Counted from the stretch's first letter, positions 45,531 to 56,217 are shown. The stretch: DNA of 64,000 nucleotides from Ceratotherium simum simum (GCF_000283155.1 NW_004454239.1:6195611-6259610); one strand, 5' to 3'. Notes: generated by a model from the sequence alone, not told the origin. Translations and numbers: made by a program.

Positions 45531-46445
45531 TTGCATCTTGCATGGGAGTTAAGTTCTAATATCCACATCAGGATTCTTAGCTCCAAGCATTAGCAATCAA
45601 ACCAGACTAATTCAAGACCAAAAAACTTATTAAAAGGATTTTGAATAACCTTTATATCCAGCAGGACTGTAGAGCCAGATTTAGGAATTGCGTGACTGGA
45701 AAGGATGCCCCAATCACTCCCCAGAGGTACATTGATCACAACTGCTGAGCCCAGACATTATGGGCAATACTGCCAACCCCACAGACCCTACACATCCATC
45801 CCTCGTTGTCACTATGTTATTGGTGGCCCAGGAAATAAATTGTGGACACTTGCTGCACCATCCTCTGCAGAATGATTCCACACAGTCCCCACTTCACTGT
45901 TTCATTAAGGTTTAACTCAAAGACTCATGTCCCTGTGCCCTATTTGCAAGGGAAGTTGGGAAAATATCTTGTCGTTTCCACCTCTGTAGAGACAGGCAGG
46001 CTCTGTCTCATAAAAGTGGGGAAGAGCTCACATACAGGAAAGGACAACAGATGCTGGGGCAATTGTAATACCATATGCCCAATAACACATGTAAGTAAAA
46101 AAAAAAATCTCTGATCAAAATTGCCCTTAAAAAATCCCTTAAGTCATCCAGTTGTATGCCCATGTACGGATATGCCAGTTTTCAATAAGTCCAAGAGGGG
46201 CAGTGTTTTCGCCAAGGCTGGAATAAGTTGTTGCCACTTCAGTTGAGTAGCAGACGATGTGACTGGATTGCATTAAGAGGCCATATACTATTTAAAGATA
46301 TATATTTATCTATTTTTGAACCCTAGGCTACACTTGAGTAGTGAGATGCTCACACTAAAACCAAGGGGATGGCAAACATTACCAGGCACTCCAGTTAAAT
46401 TATCATTTTTCTTTTCCTTTTTATTCTCCAGCACTACCGCCCAGT
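45531..46445. other. Non-coding, possibly old LTR-like sequence
   Basis: Not L1. The stretch 45600-45860 (including cttattaaaaggattttgaa and an ATTAAA/AATAAA-like end) has the feel of an old repeat, but I cannot assign it. The rest is unique. Confidence 0.3.
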
Positions 46446-46450
46446 CTCAC

Positions 46451-46615
46451 TCCTTTCCTCCTTCTCCTTCCCCTCCTCTCCCTCCTCCTCCTCCTCCCCC
46501 CTCCTCCTCCTCACCTCTCTCCTCCTCCTCCTCCTCTCCCTCCTCCTCCTCCTCCCCCCTCCTCCTCCTCACCTCTCTCCTCCTCCTCCTCCTCTCCCTC
46601 CTCCTCCTCCTCCTC
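46451..46615. repeat. CCT-rich minisatellite, 58-bp period
   Basis: Homopyrimidine array of CCT/CTC triplets in which a larger unit recurs: the cacctctct word at 46512 returns at 46570, giving a 58-bp period over about 2.5 copies. Pure C/T strand, so triplex or H-DNA formation is plausible. Frames across it are poly-Ser/Pro/Leu or poly-Glu artefacts. Confidence 0.93.
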
Positions 46616-46754
46616 AGCACAGAATCCCATCAGTTTGTTGCTGACGTGAAGGGGCTCAGCTGTTTCCTTGCAGCTCCCTGAGAGCTGGAGCAGAGATTTT
46701 ATCAACACTTTCTTACATCACTCTCTTCCTTCAAGACCTGGAAGCTCAGGAAAA

Positions 46755-46875
46755 AAGTTGACCTTTTGCTTTTACAGATGGGCAAGCTGAGCCCCAGGGG
46801 GATGGGACCTGCCTGAGGTAACAGAACGTGGCTGGGCCATCACTACCAGAACCCAGATGGCTCACTGACGCATCT
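46755..46875 (-). repeat. MIR SINE fragment
   Basis: Antisense MIR: cttttacagatgggcaagct, gagccccagggggatggg, cctgcctgaggtaacag, gaacccagatggctc. Confidence 0.72.
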
Positions 46876-47652
46876 TCTTGTATACATTTTCTTACTTTCA
46901 AGAGTCCAGACTTTCAGACGGGGGCCAGACTCTCTTGGCACTAAGAGTTTGACAAAGCCATTGTTCTGACTCTATTCCCTGCTTCCAACTCTGTGATAAG
47001 AATATCCTAGAAACTGGATTTTTCTATAAAAAACATTTCCCCATGTGGACTGTATACATTCTGCCTCAAATTCTCTTTGGCAGTTTCCCAGGTTAAAAAT
47101 ACTCGAGTATCTCCTTAACGTTGTTTCTCCTCCTCGTTGTAAAACTGCACTTTTCCCTCGTGTTTCCTCCAGGAATGCCTTGGCACCCTGCTGGAGCAAT
47201 CACCATTCTCATCCTTCCTCTCCTAATTCCTAATTTTCTTCGTGTCTACTTTCCATTGGCAGCATCTTTTCAAACTCCATGCTTGAATTTATTCTCTTCA
47301 AACGAACTCCGAAGTGTGAAGAAAGAATGTTAAGCTTCTTTCTTCATGTCCTTTACAAACCCTTAATTAGATTCAAATATGAAAACGTAAGTCCAAAACA
47401 TCTGGAAAATAATCCCTAGCCCTGCTTCCCCGGAAAATAGCTATACCAGCTGGACCACATCTTCATGAAGGCCTTATGTGGGTTAAATGAGAAAAAAATG
47501 GCACGTGGAATGATCTGGAGGTTGACCTAAATGGTAGTTAGAAATTTCTGACACTGCTATGACTTCTTTTTTTCTTCTGGGGCTTTGGTGCAGAGGGTTG
47601 AGTTCATTGTAATCCTTGATTTACAGCACATTTTCACCATTGATCTATGCAA
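46876..47652. other. Non-coding, no recognised feature
   Basis: Unique sequence; nothing supported. Confidence 0.35.
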
Positions 47653-47653
47653 G

Positions 47654-47915
47654 ACTTTTTTTTAATTTTTTTTTCTGGTGAGGAATATTGGCCCTGAGCT
47701 AACATCCGTTGCCAATCTTCCTCTTTTTGCTGAGGAAGATTGACCCTGGGCTAACATCTGTGCCCATCTTCCTCTATTTTGTATATATGGGACACTGCCA
47801 CAGCATGGCTTGATGAGCAGTGCGTAAGTCCCCTCCAGGGATCCAAACCTGTGAACCCCGGGGCTGCCGAAGAGGAGCGCGCAAACCTAACCACTACACC
47901 ACCAGGCCGGCCCCC
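47654..47915 (-). mobile_element. ERE SINE, antisense
   Basis: Antisense perissodactyl SINE: T-rich start (tail), two copies of a ccaatcttcctc/ctaacatc segment, cttcctctattttgtatata, cagcatggcttgatgagcag, and the tRNA-like head at the right end (cctaaccactacaccacc, aggccggcccc). A possible diverged target-site duplication (caagact / caaggct) flanks it. Confidence 0.92.
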
Positions 47916-47924
47916 AAGGCTATC

Positions 47925-48345
47925 TTTTGATTTGTCTTTTTATTCTCTTTTAACCCCATTTCATCACCCCGATAGGCAACCACTGTGATGTGTTTAATAC
48001 TAACTGTTCATTAGTCTGTGTTCTTGACAAGTATGTATTGTTGCTAGTGTGAATGTATTCTAACTTATATAAATGTTAAGATCCATATTGCTATGTATAC
48101 ATATAATCCATTGCTTTGATTACTACACATTTCTACATTTTACTTGTCTTCCCAGGGCTAGACATACAGGCTCCCAACTCTTGTCCCCACGACTAATGCT
48201 GTGACCGACATTCATGCGTCCCTTACATCTATGAGTACTTCTTTGGAAGGTGGGTCCAGTGGTAGAGCTCCTGGATTGCAGGGCACAGTGGTTGCTATGG
48301 TGGGCCACCTGGTATCCTCTTCAGGACCAATGGTGCTCCAGCTGC
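47925..48345 (-). mobile_element. LINE-1 3' part, antisense segment 1
   Basis: Antisense L1M: ccccatttcatcaccccga, atgttaagatccatattgct, gctagacatacaggctccc, tgagtacttctttggaagg, and agagctcctggattgcaggg. It belongs to the same element as 48690-50040. Confidence 0.7.
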
Positions 48346-48689
48346 TGGGAGTGTTGCCTGCCAATGGCTCTCACCTGAGTCCCCCTCCAGGGGACTTGGA
48401 GAGCTACCTCACTCGAGTTCCTGGGCCAGCCCCATTGTCTCAGCTCTGGGACAGCTCCCAAGGGCCATCCCAGCTCTAGAGCTCCCTGTAGACTAGCCAA
48501 GGCCCTCTGGTGACTGCGCTCCAGTTCAACTTCTCCTGCCAATTTCATTCCCCCGAACGCTGATTTGGAGCACGCTTCCTGTAAACTTCCTGCATGCACT
48601 GCACTCTCCGCATCTGTTGGCCAGGGAATCGACCTGAGTCACGGAGGGTGTGTGCACTTAATGACTTAAGTGGTCACAGAGGCACCAGC
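48346..48689. other. GC-rich interruption in the antisense LINE-1
   Basis: A GC-richer segment with no L1 resemblance lies between two collinear L1 parts. Words such as cttcctgtaaacttcctgca and agggaatcgacctgagtcac recall the 3' end of an old LTR-like repeat, but I cannot name it. Confidence 0.4.
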
Positions 48690-49030
48690 GCAGCTTAAGC
48701 ATCTTCTATTCTCTCATCCCTGCAAACACTGGGGACTTTCTAGCAGTCCAATTTTAGAAAATATATTAGGTACAAAATGTTATCATTTTGTTTTAATTTG
48801 TATTGCTCTGATTACAAATGATTTTCAGTGTCTCTTTTTATACTTATCAGCCTTTGGAGTTTCCTCTTCTGTAAATTGCCTGAACATATAATTTGACATT
48901 TTCTTTTTGGGGTTACTATCTAGGTATTAACCCCTTCTCAGTTTAAAATATTGCAAAGTCTTCTTCCATTCTGTCGTTGGTTTATTAACTTACGTGAGGT
49001 GTCCTTCAATGAACCAAAAGCCTTAATTTT
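48690..49030 (-). mobile_element. LINE-1, antisense segment 2
   Basis: Antisense L1: ttttaatttgtattgctctg, attacaaatgattttcagtg, gtttcctcttctgtaaattg, ggttactatctaggtattaa, and gaggtgtccttcaatgaacc. Interrupted at 49031 by an ERE. Confidence 0.82.
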
Positions 49031-49224
49031 TTTTTTTTTTTACTGGGGAAGATTTGCCCTGAGCTAACATCTGTGCCAATCTTCCTCTATTTTGTATGTG
49101 GGTCGCCACCTCAGCATGGCTGACAAGTGGTGTAGGTGTGTGCCCGAGATCCAAACTTACAAACCCGGGCTGCTGAAGCAGATAGCACTGAACTTAACCA
49201 CTAGACCATAGGGCTGGTCCCCCA
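49031..49224 (-). mobile_element. ERE SINE, antisense, inserted in LINE-1
   Basis: Poly-T tail, then ccctgagctaacatctgtgc, caatcttcctctattttgta and cctcagcatggctgacaag. The head is ggctgctgaagcagatagc, cttaaccactagaccatagg, gctggtccc. A 15-bp target-site duplication with one mismatch lies at 49016-49030 and 49225-49239. The host L1 resumes directly after it, so the ERE is the younger element. Confidence 0.92.
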
Positions 49225-49239
49225 AAAAGCCCTAATTTT

Positions 49240-50040
49240 GATGTGAGCAAATACATCAGATATTTTTGCCTATCATTTGAGTTTTTCAAGTTCTGTTTAG
49301 AAAGTACACCCTCTCCCTAAATCACAGCGATGTTATATTTTCTAATAATTATATATTTTTACCATTCATATTTACACCTCACCTTTTCACACTTCAATGC
49401 ATTTACAGTCCACTTGAATGTGATATTAAGTAGAGATCTTGTTTTATATTTCTCTAAGGAGTGATCTAGTATTCTAGAAACACCTACTAATAAATTTAGC
49501 CTTTCTCCTTAGGTCTGTGGTACTGTCTGCTGTCTATTTATTCTTTGCCAATACCACACTGTTTATATTGCTATGACACTGTAATATGACTTTATATCTG
49601 GTACAGCAATTCTTAAGTCTTTAATCTCCTTTTTTATTGTTGAATTAGCTATTTTATATCTTTATTTCATTTAATTTTAAAGTAAATTTAAATTTTAGAG
49701 CAAATTTGTGGATTATCTCAAAACTCCAACTGGAATTGTTATTCGGATTGAATTAAATTTACAGAGGCCATAACGGGAATTGGCATCCTTGAATGTGGCC
49801 ATGTTTATAATGTTATCATCAGAGTTTTTGAAGGATTATTTCTGTGCACTTTACGTGTTCTTGACATTCTGAGTGATATCTTATTTTTTAATTGTATTTC
49901 CTGGTTGATTATAGTTGGTAAAAAAAATACTATTGATTTTCGTAGTTTGACGTTCTATCTATCTTGCTATCTTGTTGAATTTTCTTGTTAATGGAAATAG
50001 TTTTTCTGTTGATTTCGGATTTTTCTTTTTGTGTTTTTGT
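49240..50040 (-). mobile_element. LINE-1, antisense segment 3
   Basis: Continuation upstream in the L1: gcctatcatttgagtttttc, tttgccaataccacactgtt, tatctggtacagcaattct, tggattgaattaaatttac-like block, gccatgtttataatgttatc, and attgattttcgtagtttgac. Heavily mutated, no open frame. Confidence 0.85.
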
Positions 50041-50339
50041 TAGATGAACACATAAACTGCAAATGATGATGGTTTAAACCATCCCCTTCCAATCCACACT
50101 CTACTTCCTGATCTCTCTTCTGATTACTGGCATCATGGAAAACCACTAGTTCATTAGAATTTATTTTCCTCAATACTAAGGGAAAGAAATTGCCTTTTCT
50201 TCTTAGTTTGCAAAAGACTGTGAGTTATAACTTGATGTTAAAACTTTCTTTAGCCAACAAGTGCAGGATGTAAACACGCTAAATACAAACACATTAATAT
50301 GTCTCTTTCAGTCCCTTCTCTGACCCCTTTGGAAAGGTT
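50041..50339. other. Non-coding, no recognised feature
   Basis: Unique or highly decayed sequence after the L1. Confidence 0.3.
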
Positions 50340-50670
50340 TCTATCCAATGACTATTTCCTGGCACTCCATGGCATTAACTCCCCGTTATAAGCCTAGGCC
50401 TTGGGAGCCCTCCCAGGTTTCTGCTTGTTCCCTTGTACTTCTGCCATCACCGTAAGAACATGCCTGGGCTAGTGAGGATGAGAAACTCGTGGAGTCAAGT
50501 CACCCCAGTTAGGTCCAGCCAAGGTCAGTTGGGTCAAGCTGACGTGCAGATACAGGAGTGAGCCCAGCCAAGATCAGCCAACCCCCAGGGCATTGCACCC
50601 ATGTGTGAGATACACAGGTGCTCATAGCTGTATGCTCTGAGATTGTGTGTTACACAGCAATTGCCAACTG
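50340..50670 (+). mobile_element. ERVL-MaLR (MLT1-type) LTR
   Basis: Ordered LTR blocks: cttctgccatcaccgtaag, aacatgcctgggctagtgag, gagtcaagtcaccccagtt, ggagtgagcccagccaagat, and the 3' end gtgtgttacacagcaattgc. Same family type as the copy at about 12330-12734. Solo and non-coding. Confidence 0.78.
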
Positions 50671-51229
50671 CAAATGTGTCACATATCAGCGCTCTCTGTA
50701 GTCACCATCCCAGGTAAAAATTTCAGCCAATATGAGGAAGCCCTTCCCCCAACCCCCACTCACCATGGCTCCTGCCCCTCCCTCCAGTGTCCTGGCCTGC
50801 AGGACAGTGAGTGCACCATTATCTCACCCACGCACTGTCAGTGCAGCTTAGAAACAGTGCCGGTGGCTCCTTGGGGCCTCAGTCCCCAGGGGCCCCAGGA
50901 AGCCCTGATAACTGCACCCCAAATTCTACCCTAAAAAAAGGAACTAAAATAATCCACATATGTCCTGTGCCTCTGAAGCTCTTTGGAATCATAAATGGTT
51001 GTATGCACAGCCCTCACTTGAGATTCCTCAAGAGAAAAAAAGAATTTCGAGGAAGGCCCCAGATTTTGAGGTGTTTGTTACCAAAGGAGGATTGTCAACC
51101 ATTCATTCTGCCTCACCTCGTCGGGCAAGTGGAGTTGCTGTAAGGGGGTGTCATCAAACCTGAGGCTGCCAGGTTGGTGAGCCCAGCCAGCATCCTTGGT
51201 CGGGGATCATGGTTTTTTTTTTTAACTAA
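50671..51229. other. Non-coding, no recognised feature
   Basis: Unique sequence; the 95-, 110- and 67-codon plus frames overlap each other and have no recognised domain. Confidence 0.35.
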
Positions 51230-51870
51230 TTCTTATTGTTGTCCACTTCACAGTTTTGCTGCTGTGCTGTAGACCCTAGTATCAATTTTAGTTGAAAATG
51301 CTGCAAAAACAAAAAGGTAATGCCACTTCCCACACTGTTTCAAAAGGTTTTTAAGTGGAAAAAGGTATTTAGTATTTTTAATAAGCATCTTCAATACTAT
51401 TGAGTTGGTTTCTTTGTTCATATCACAAGATTAATTATGCTGTCAGACACTTTCAAGGCCTGCTTAACAAAGATTCAGTGATATAATGGTTTGCTTTGCA
51501 CTGCCTTTTTTCTGCATAGCAATCACAATCAGCATTAGACAATTTAAAACCCTTTCACCAGCCGGAAGTTCTGAAGAGCCTTTTAATCAACAAAAGTAAT
51601 TTTGCAAACAACTAGATACAGCATTTTTCATATTAACTAACTTGCATTTAAACTCTGTAGGCTTGATTCTTCCCGGGTTTCCGATTCTGGGAAACTGGGT
51701 TGTTCTGACAGCCTAGAATCTGAAAGTGGGGATCACAGCACACTGCCTGCCTGGGGAACCCCCAAATTTTCACATCCCATTACTCTACTCTGCTTATTAA
51801 AAAGATAGCATTGGTATGCAAATGTAATTCATTCATTTTAATTATCTCTTAATATACATATCTTGTCTAA
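51230..51870. promoter_or_regulatory. Candidate conserved non-coding element (strong texture)
   Basis: About 640 bp without a repeat signature. Words include CACAAGATTAATTATGCTGTC, split here as AAGATTAATTATGC, plus AGCAATCACAATCAGC, CTTTTAATCAACAAAAG, TAATTTTGCAAAC, TGCATTTAAAC, a POU octamer ATGCAAAT at 51816-51823, and TTTTAATTATCTC. Purine and pyrimidine are mixed and no frame is open. One of the best enhancer candidates in the window. Confidence 0.38.
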
Positions 51871-52479
51871 TCAGTTAAACTCTTTTTTTTTATTTGGTTG
51901 TCCAGAGAGCTTCATCTTGCTATTTTTTAACAACTACAATTTGTGTTAGTGCATTGTCATTTTATATAATTGTTTGTTTTTTTAATTTGCTTGTTTTTTA
52001 TTATTTTATTTGTATATGCTTGGAATTAGAAAATTCTACTAGCACAACTTTCGAGATTTTAAAATTCAAATTTTTTTGAGATGGGCAATAATTGAGCTGA
52101 AGCTAGAGTTCTCTGCTCCCACAGTGGCAGCCCCATACAATACTGAAGATTTTGCGGCGTGGTACTTGAAAGATACTTTCTTTGGGAACCATAGCAGGAA
52201 GACACATTTAGCTTTCTTTTTTTTTTTAATCAGGCACATTTTTTTAAATGAAACTAACCTGTTAACGACACCTTTAAAACATTCATTTAAAAAAAAAAAA
52301 AGAGGAAAGAAAGGCCCAGCCGGCCGCGGTAATTTGTACCGTGGCTGTGTGTAGTAATTAGCCACCACAGCAGTGATCTTGTACTCCAAACCCCCGTGTG
52401 TTTGACACTATTTCAACCCTAGCGAGAAGTGACCCAGGGATCTAGAGCCACAGGACACGAGGAGCAAGTCCTGTCACAA
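51871..52479. other. AT-rich non-coding sequence with A/T runs
   Basis: T-rich left part and two homopolymer runs (T at about 52216-52229, A at about 52289-52301). Frames of 92-107 codons on opposite strands (52066-52389) are built on these runs. A CpG word (ccggccgcgg) follows at 52320-52329. No gene. Confidence 0.35.
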
Positions 52480-52770
52480 GAAATAACAGGGTCAGGAGAC
52501 GCGACTAATGAAGTCATAGCAACTGGTGCAGAGAGCCAATCAGAAGAGGCACCAATCTGTAAATGAGGATATAATTAGCAGAAAAAATAACATGCTTTGG
52601 TTGAATTCGAGGGGAGCCTGTAATGACTGGATATTGAGAAAGATTCCGAAAGATTAGAGCAAACATTATGCAACAAAGAATACCTAATTAGGGGAAAAAA
52701 GTGAATATGCCTTAATTAGAGGGAAATACATGATTGAAAGACGCAGAGCCGTCTTTTAATATGAATGTAG
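52480..52770. promoter_or_regulatory. Candidate conserved non-coding element
   Basis: Repeat-free with dense words: GCGACTAATGAAGTCATAG, GAGCCAATCAGAAG (CCAAT-type), GATATAATTAGCAG, ACCTAATTAGGGG, and GCCTTAATTAGAGG, three TAATTA cores in about 150 bp. Composition differs from the GC-richer sequence that follows. Confidence 0.37.
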
Positions 52771-53425
52771 TAATGAAGGTTGGAGCGTACCTCCTGGTTG
52801 GGCTCAGCAAAGCAGTCCGCGGATTAGTGGGAGCCGTACCCACATCCCTTTGCAGACAGTGCTTTTACAATGAGGCACCTAGAGGCCCCGGAGTGCATTT
52901 TGCCCCATTGAGTGGAGGGGACATAGTGCCCCCAGCACAGCACAGGTAGTTAGCTGGTCTTCTTGGCCCCAGAAGCTTCCTGCCTTCCGGGGCATGAGCA
53001 CCCCCGCCACTTGTTGTGCTTAAAATGCAGAAAACAGATCGAGTGCAAAAAAATGTGTCCATGCGTCAGCATCTAGGCATGTAGTTCAAGAACATTTGAT
53101 GGCTTCCTGTCAGATCTGTAACTGGCAAGGTGCAGATTTTGTTTAGGGAATTAAAAGAGAGCCATCCTCCTCCCAGACTGTGGGCCCAAGCAGGCCCCTC
53201 TTGTCGCCCTAGCAGGCCCCCCCAGGGAGTTTTTATGGCCCATGACAATGACAAAAGAATGCTGCCAGCTGCCCTTCCTTCCCTGCAGCAGACACTTCAG
53301 AACCACAAGCGGCTACTAATTTTTCCCTTAATAGACAAACTCCATGTTGTTTTAGTTCCTCTCTTTCTTTCTTTTTTCCAAACTGTTCTGAGTATTGATT
53401 TTCATTTATTTTACACGATTCTTAA
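52771..53425. other. Non-coding, no recognised feature
   Basis: Unique sequence. The 102-codon frame at 53130-53438 has no recognised domain. Confidence 0.35.
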
Positions 53426-53429
53426 TCGT

Positions 53430-53720
53430 CATCATTAGCTATCTACGCCACATCCCCCTGCTTAAATATACCCTGTCAATTTTGCGGCATATTTATAGAT
53501 TAATTTAAATGTGTTTTTAAATTTATGACTGCATACCTTTGGTATGTTTGTAACATTAAAATACTTATGGTACAGAATTTTTTAATTAAAACTATTCATC
53601 AAAGAAAGTCCAGGTAGCAACCATCTCCTTGTTTGCGGTGGGGGTTCTGGCAGCCAGAGCAAGCAAAATAATAGGTCAATTAAAAAAAATCTAAAGATAG
53701 CGTTTCCAAAGACTCAGTTG
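53430..53720. promoter_or_regulatory. Candidate conserved non-coding element
   Basis: AT-rich with CATCATTAGCTATC, CCCTGTCAATTTTGCGGC, TATAGATTAATTTAAATG, TTTTTTAATTAAAAC, and ATAGGTCAATTAAAA. No repeat recognised. Confidence 0.33.
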
Positions 53721-54620
53721 TTTAATGAGCATTTGCCAACCAATCTCCCCAAATTAAATTATGAACTTGTTTTTTAGTCATGGGCATCAAGGCTGCATGT
53801 GGCAGAAGCAGAAAGAGGCCAGGTGAGGGAACGCTCCTGCCCCCGCTGTCTGCACGCAGGGCTTGCTTCTTGTGGTTTGGCCGGCAGGACAACAGGGACC
53901 ACTTTCTGGAAATTGACACCTTAAACCATGGTCAAGTCCACCTTTCCTTGTATCCCCGTGCCTCTGGTCTGCCCTGCGTTGCCAGCTTTGTTTGGACCTC
54001 TTAAAACCCACTGCCTCACCCTGGCAGGCTTCTCTGTGAGGCTTGTTCTGGAAGAGGATGCAGGTCCCCTGCAACTAAAACAGACTCTCTTACAGCACTC
54101 ACCAGCTAGAAAAAAATCTCTTCTGTTCTTTGCCCACGTGTGTTCCTAACCCACTTTGCTGAACTGTCAGCTGTCTGGAGAACAGGAGAACCATGGGAAA
54201 CAAACAGAGCATCTGTGGGTCCCTTGGCTGACACTCTCCCACTGATGCTGCCATGGCTGCTTCTGCAGAGAGCACAGCGCTCAACAGGCGCACCGGCCTG
54301 AAGGCCACTCTGAGGAAGCCAGCGTGCAATTAATGTTGTCGAAAAGCCAAACAGCACCCTGAAATGCAACCGCGGGGCTCAGTGTCAAAGTCCTAGAAAT
54401 AACCAGACACTCAGTGCTCTCCGACCAGGAATGGGTAAAAAGATATGCTCAGTGCCATTCTACTGGGCCAGGCAGATCAGAGGATGTACTTGATGCCGGG
54501 TTTTTGAAATTCCTCTGTCTTCCTATCTTATTCTATTTTGGTTGTGCCTTAATTTTTAGTATTTTCCTCCTATTTGCTGCCAGTTTTTTAAAAAATAGGA
54601 GATCATAGACCCCAGGTCCT
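53721..54620. other. Non-coding, no recognised feature
   Basis: Unique sequence with several mutually antisense frames (53722-54369). None is credible as a gene. Confidence 0.35.
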
Positions 54621-54999
54621 GATAGGAAGTTTCGCATTTCCTACACTTTAAAAATAACATTTCTTAAAAGCAAAAGAGATGTTTTTCATCAGTTTTTATA
54701 TTTTCATAATATTTTATAAATGTTTTTTCTATTTTTCACTCCTTACAATTTTTAAATCCACCTTTTTTGCCTAGATCATCCTAGACCCAACCATTTGAGG
54801 ATATTACTTACAAACAGGATATGATTTTTTAAATTAGCAAATTATTTGTGATACTTTGAACAGAGATGGAATGAATAAAATTGACTTACACCCTATTATT
54901 ATTTTTACTTTTAGTGTTCAGCTCACTTTTGGGATGGGAATTTTAGTGATAGGGCTAAATGTCAGTCCCTAAATAAACAGCTTCAACAAGGAAACGTTT
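54621..54999. other. AT-rich non-coding sequence
   Basis: Low-GC stretch with long T and A runs; could be part of the neighbouring candidate element or simply AT-rich filler. Confidence 0.3.
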
Positions 55000-55603
55000 T
55001 TCCCAGTGTTCTAACATCAATTAAATCATGTCAAATTTATTTCAAATCAGAGGCTAGAAAAATGAGTAGCGTGTGTAAATTTGCCAGTTGGCTGGATGGA
55101 CACGGGGCAGTTGGGAGATTGCCCGCTGGGTCTCCCCCCCAAGGCTCAGCCCCTTCCGGGGGCATTGTGGGAGCAGACGCGGTTTATACATAAACAGACA
55201 GAGTGGCCTATAGGAGAGCTGATTGGCGCATCTCCTGCCATTCACTCCGTGATTTATTTCCGGCACGAGCTTTTATCAAAACGTCCCCACTGACAAGAGA
55301 GGGGCAAAGGCAGATAATAATAGAGATCGCTAATGGAGCAGGGTTGCATTGGAATTGGACCAAATTCTCCTTTTACCCGACTTTGAATGCTAAATGAATC
55401 ACTCAGATTTATATGGAGGTGGAAGCTCCACGAGGTCCACATCGGGGCAAAATAGGGTTACAATTCAATAAAACGCGTGGCAATGCTTTACTGACTAATG
55501 AACCCACCGTGCCGCCAACCGCTGTATTTTACTGTCGCAGACCATAACTGCCTGGCAATTACATTGTGAGTGTTTGCTAAAGACGTGCCTGTCTTCTCCC
55601 TAG
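55000..55603. promoter_or_regulatory. Candidate conserved non-coding element (strong texture)
   Basis: Mixed-composition block that keeps CpG words (GATTGGCGC, AATAAAACGCG, ACTGTCGCAG) together with AT words (GATAATAATAGAG, CGCTAATGGAGC, CAATTACATTG). CpG retention in a non-island is a mild sign of constraint. It ends with a good acceptor-like sequence at 55587-55603. Confidence 0.35.
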
Positions 55604-55990
55604 ATCTGGAAACAGGTTCAGCGAGAGAAGCTCCGGAGGTAGCGGGTCGCACACCTTTCCCGAGTCTTCTGGGGATAGAAACCAGGCACCGATAATAACA
55701 GTGCAAACAAGTTGATGCTGCTATTTTTAAATAAGCTGTTATTATTGACTAACACAGGTTGCCGTGGGTGGGATAACAGAGCCTCGGGAGCCAGCGAGTG
55801 CTGCAAAGACTTCCACCAGAGAGCTCCTTAATGAGAAGCAGCTAAGTGCAGAGTTAAATGCTTGCCGCCATCCTCGCTGCTGCATCTTCTGTGGAGCAGC
55901 GCTGAGTTGCTGGCCCGGTGCTCCATCCGTGGTCTCTTCAGTCCCTGCCATTCCCCAAACGTTGTATCTGTGGACCTATCGCGTCATCAG
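55604..55990 (+). other. Possible non-coding exon
   Basis: Left edge: pyrimidine-rich acceptor tgcctgtcttctccctag ending at 55603, with a CTAA branch-like word about 26 bases upstream. Right edge: near-perfect donor CAG|GTAAGG at 55988-55994. The 387 bases between them carry no long open frame from the acceptor. If real, this would be an internal exon of a long non-coding RNA or a UTR exon. Splice-like words occur by chance, so confidence is low. Confidence 0.22.
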
Positions 55991-56175
55991 GTAAGGTGAG
56001 GAGCCCAGGGCAAGAGTTGTTCAATGGCACAGATGGTGGCTGTTTGCCCATAATCAGGAGTATTTTTTTTTTACCGAAAAATGCAGCCCTCACCACTGTG
56101 GGTGGCTCTCCTCCCACATATGCAGTCCACACATGCCCTAATGCAGGAGCTAGAGCAATTCCAATGTGATTCTTT
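55991..56175. other. Non-coding gap
   Basis: Unique sequence with a short T run near 56063-56072; nothing else seen. Confidence 0.3.
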
Positions 56176-56217
56176 GTGTGCACGTGTGTGCACGGACACG
56201 CACACACACGTGCACAC
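56176..56217. repeat. Perfect 15-bp inverted repeat in CA/TG tract
   Basis: gtgtgcacgtgtgtg (56176-56190) is the exact reverse complement of 56203-56217, separated by 12 bases. Each arm carries a CACGTG E-box. The surrounding sequence is alternating purine-pyrimidine, so hairpin, cruciform or Z-DNA forms are possible. Confidence 0.9.

Noticed and set aside
46316..46708. Ser/Pro/Leu-rich (plus) and Glu/Gly-rich (minus) proteins
   Set aside because: Direct translations of the CCT minisatellite.
52211..52301. Poly-T and poly-A runs as arms of a designed hairpin
   Set aside because: The runs have unequal length, the intervening sequence does not pair, and homopolymer runs are common in mammalian DNA.
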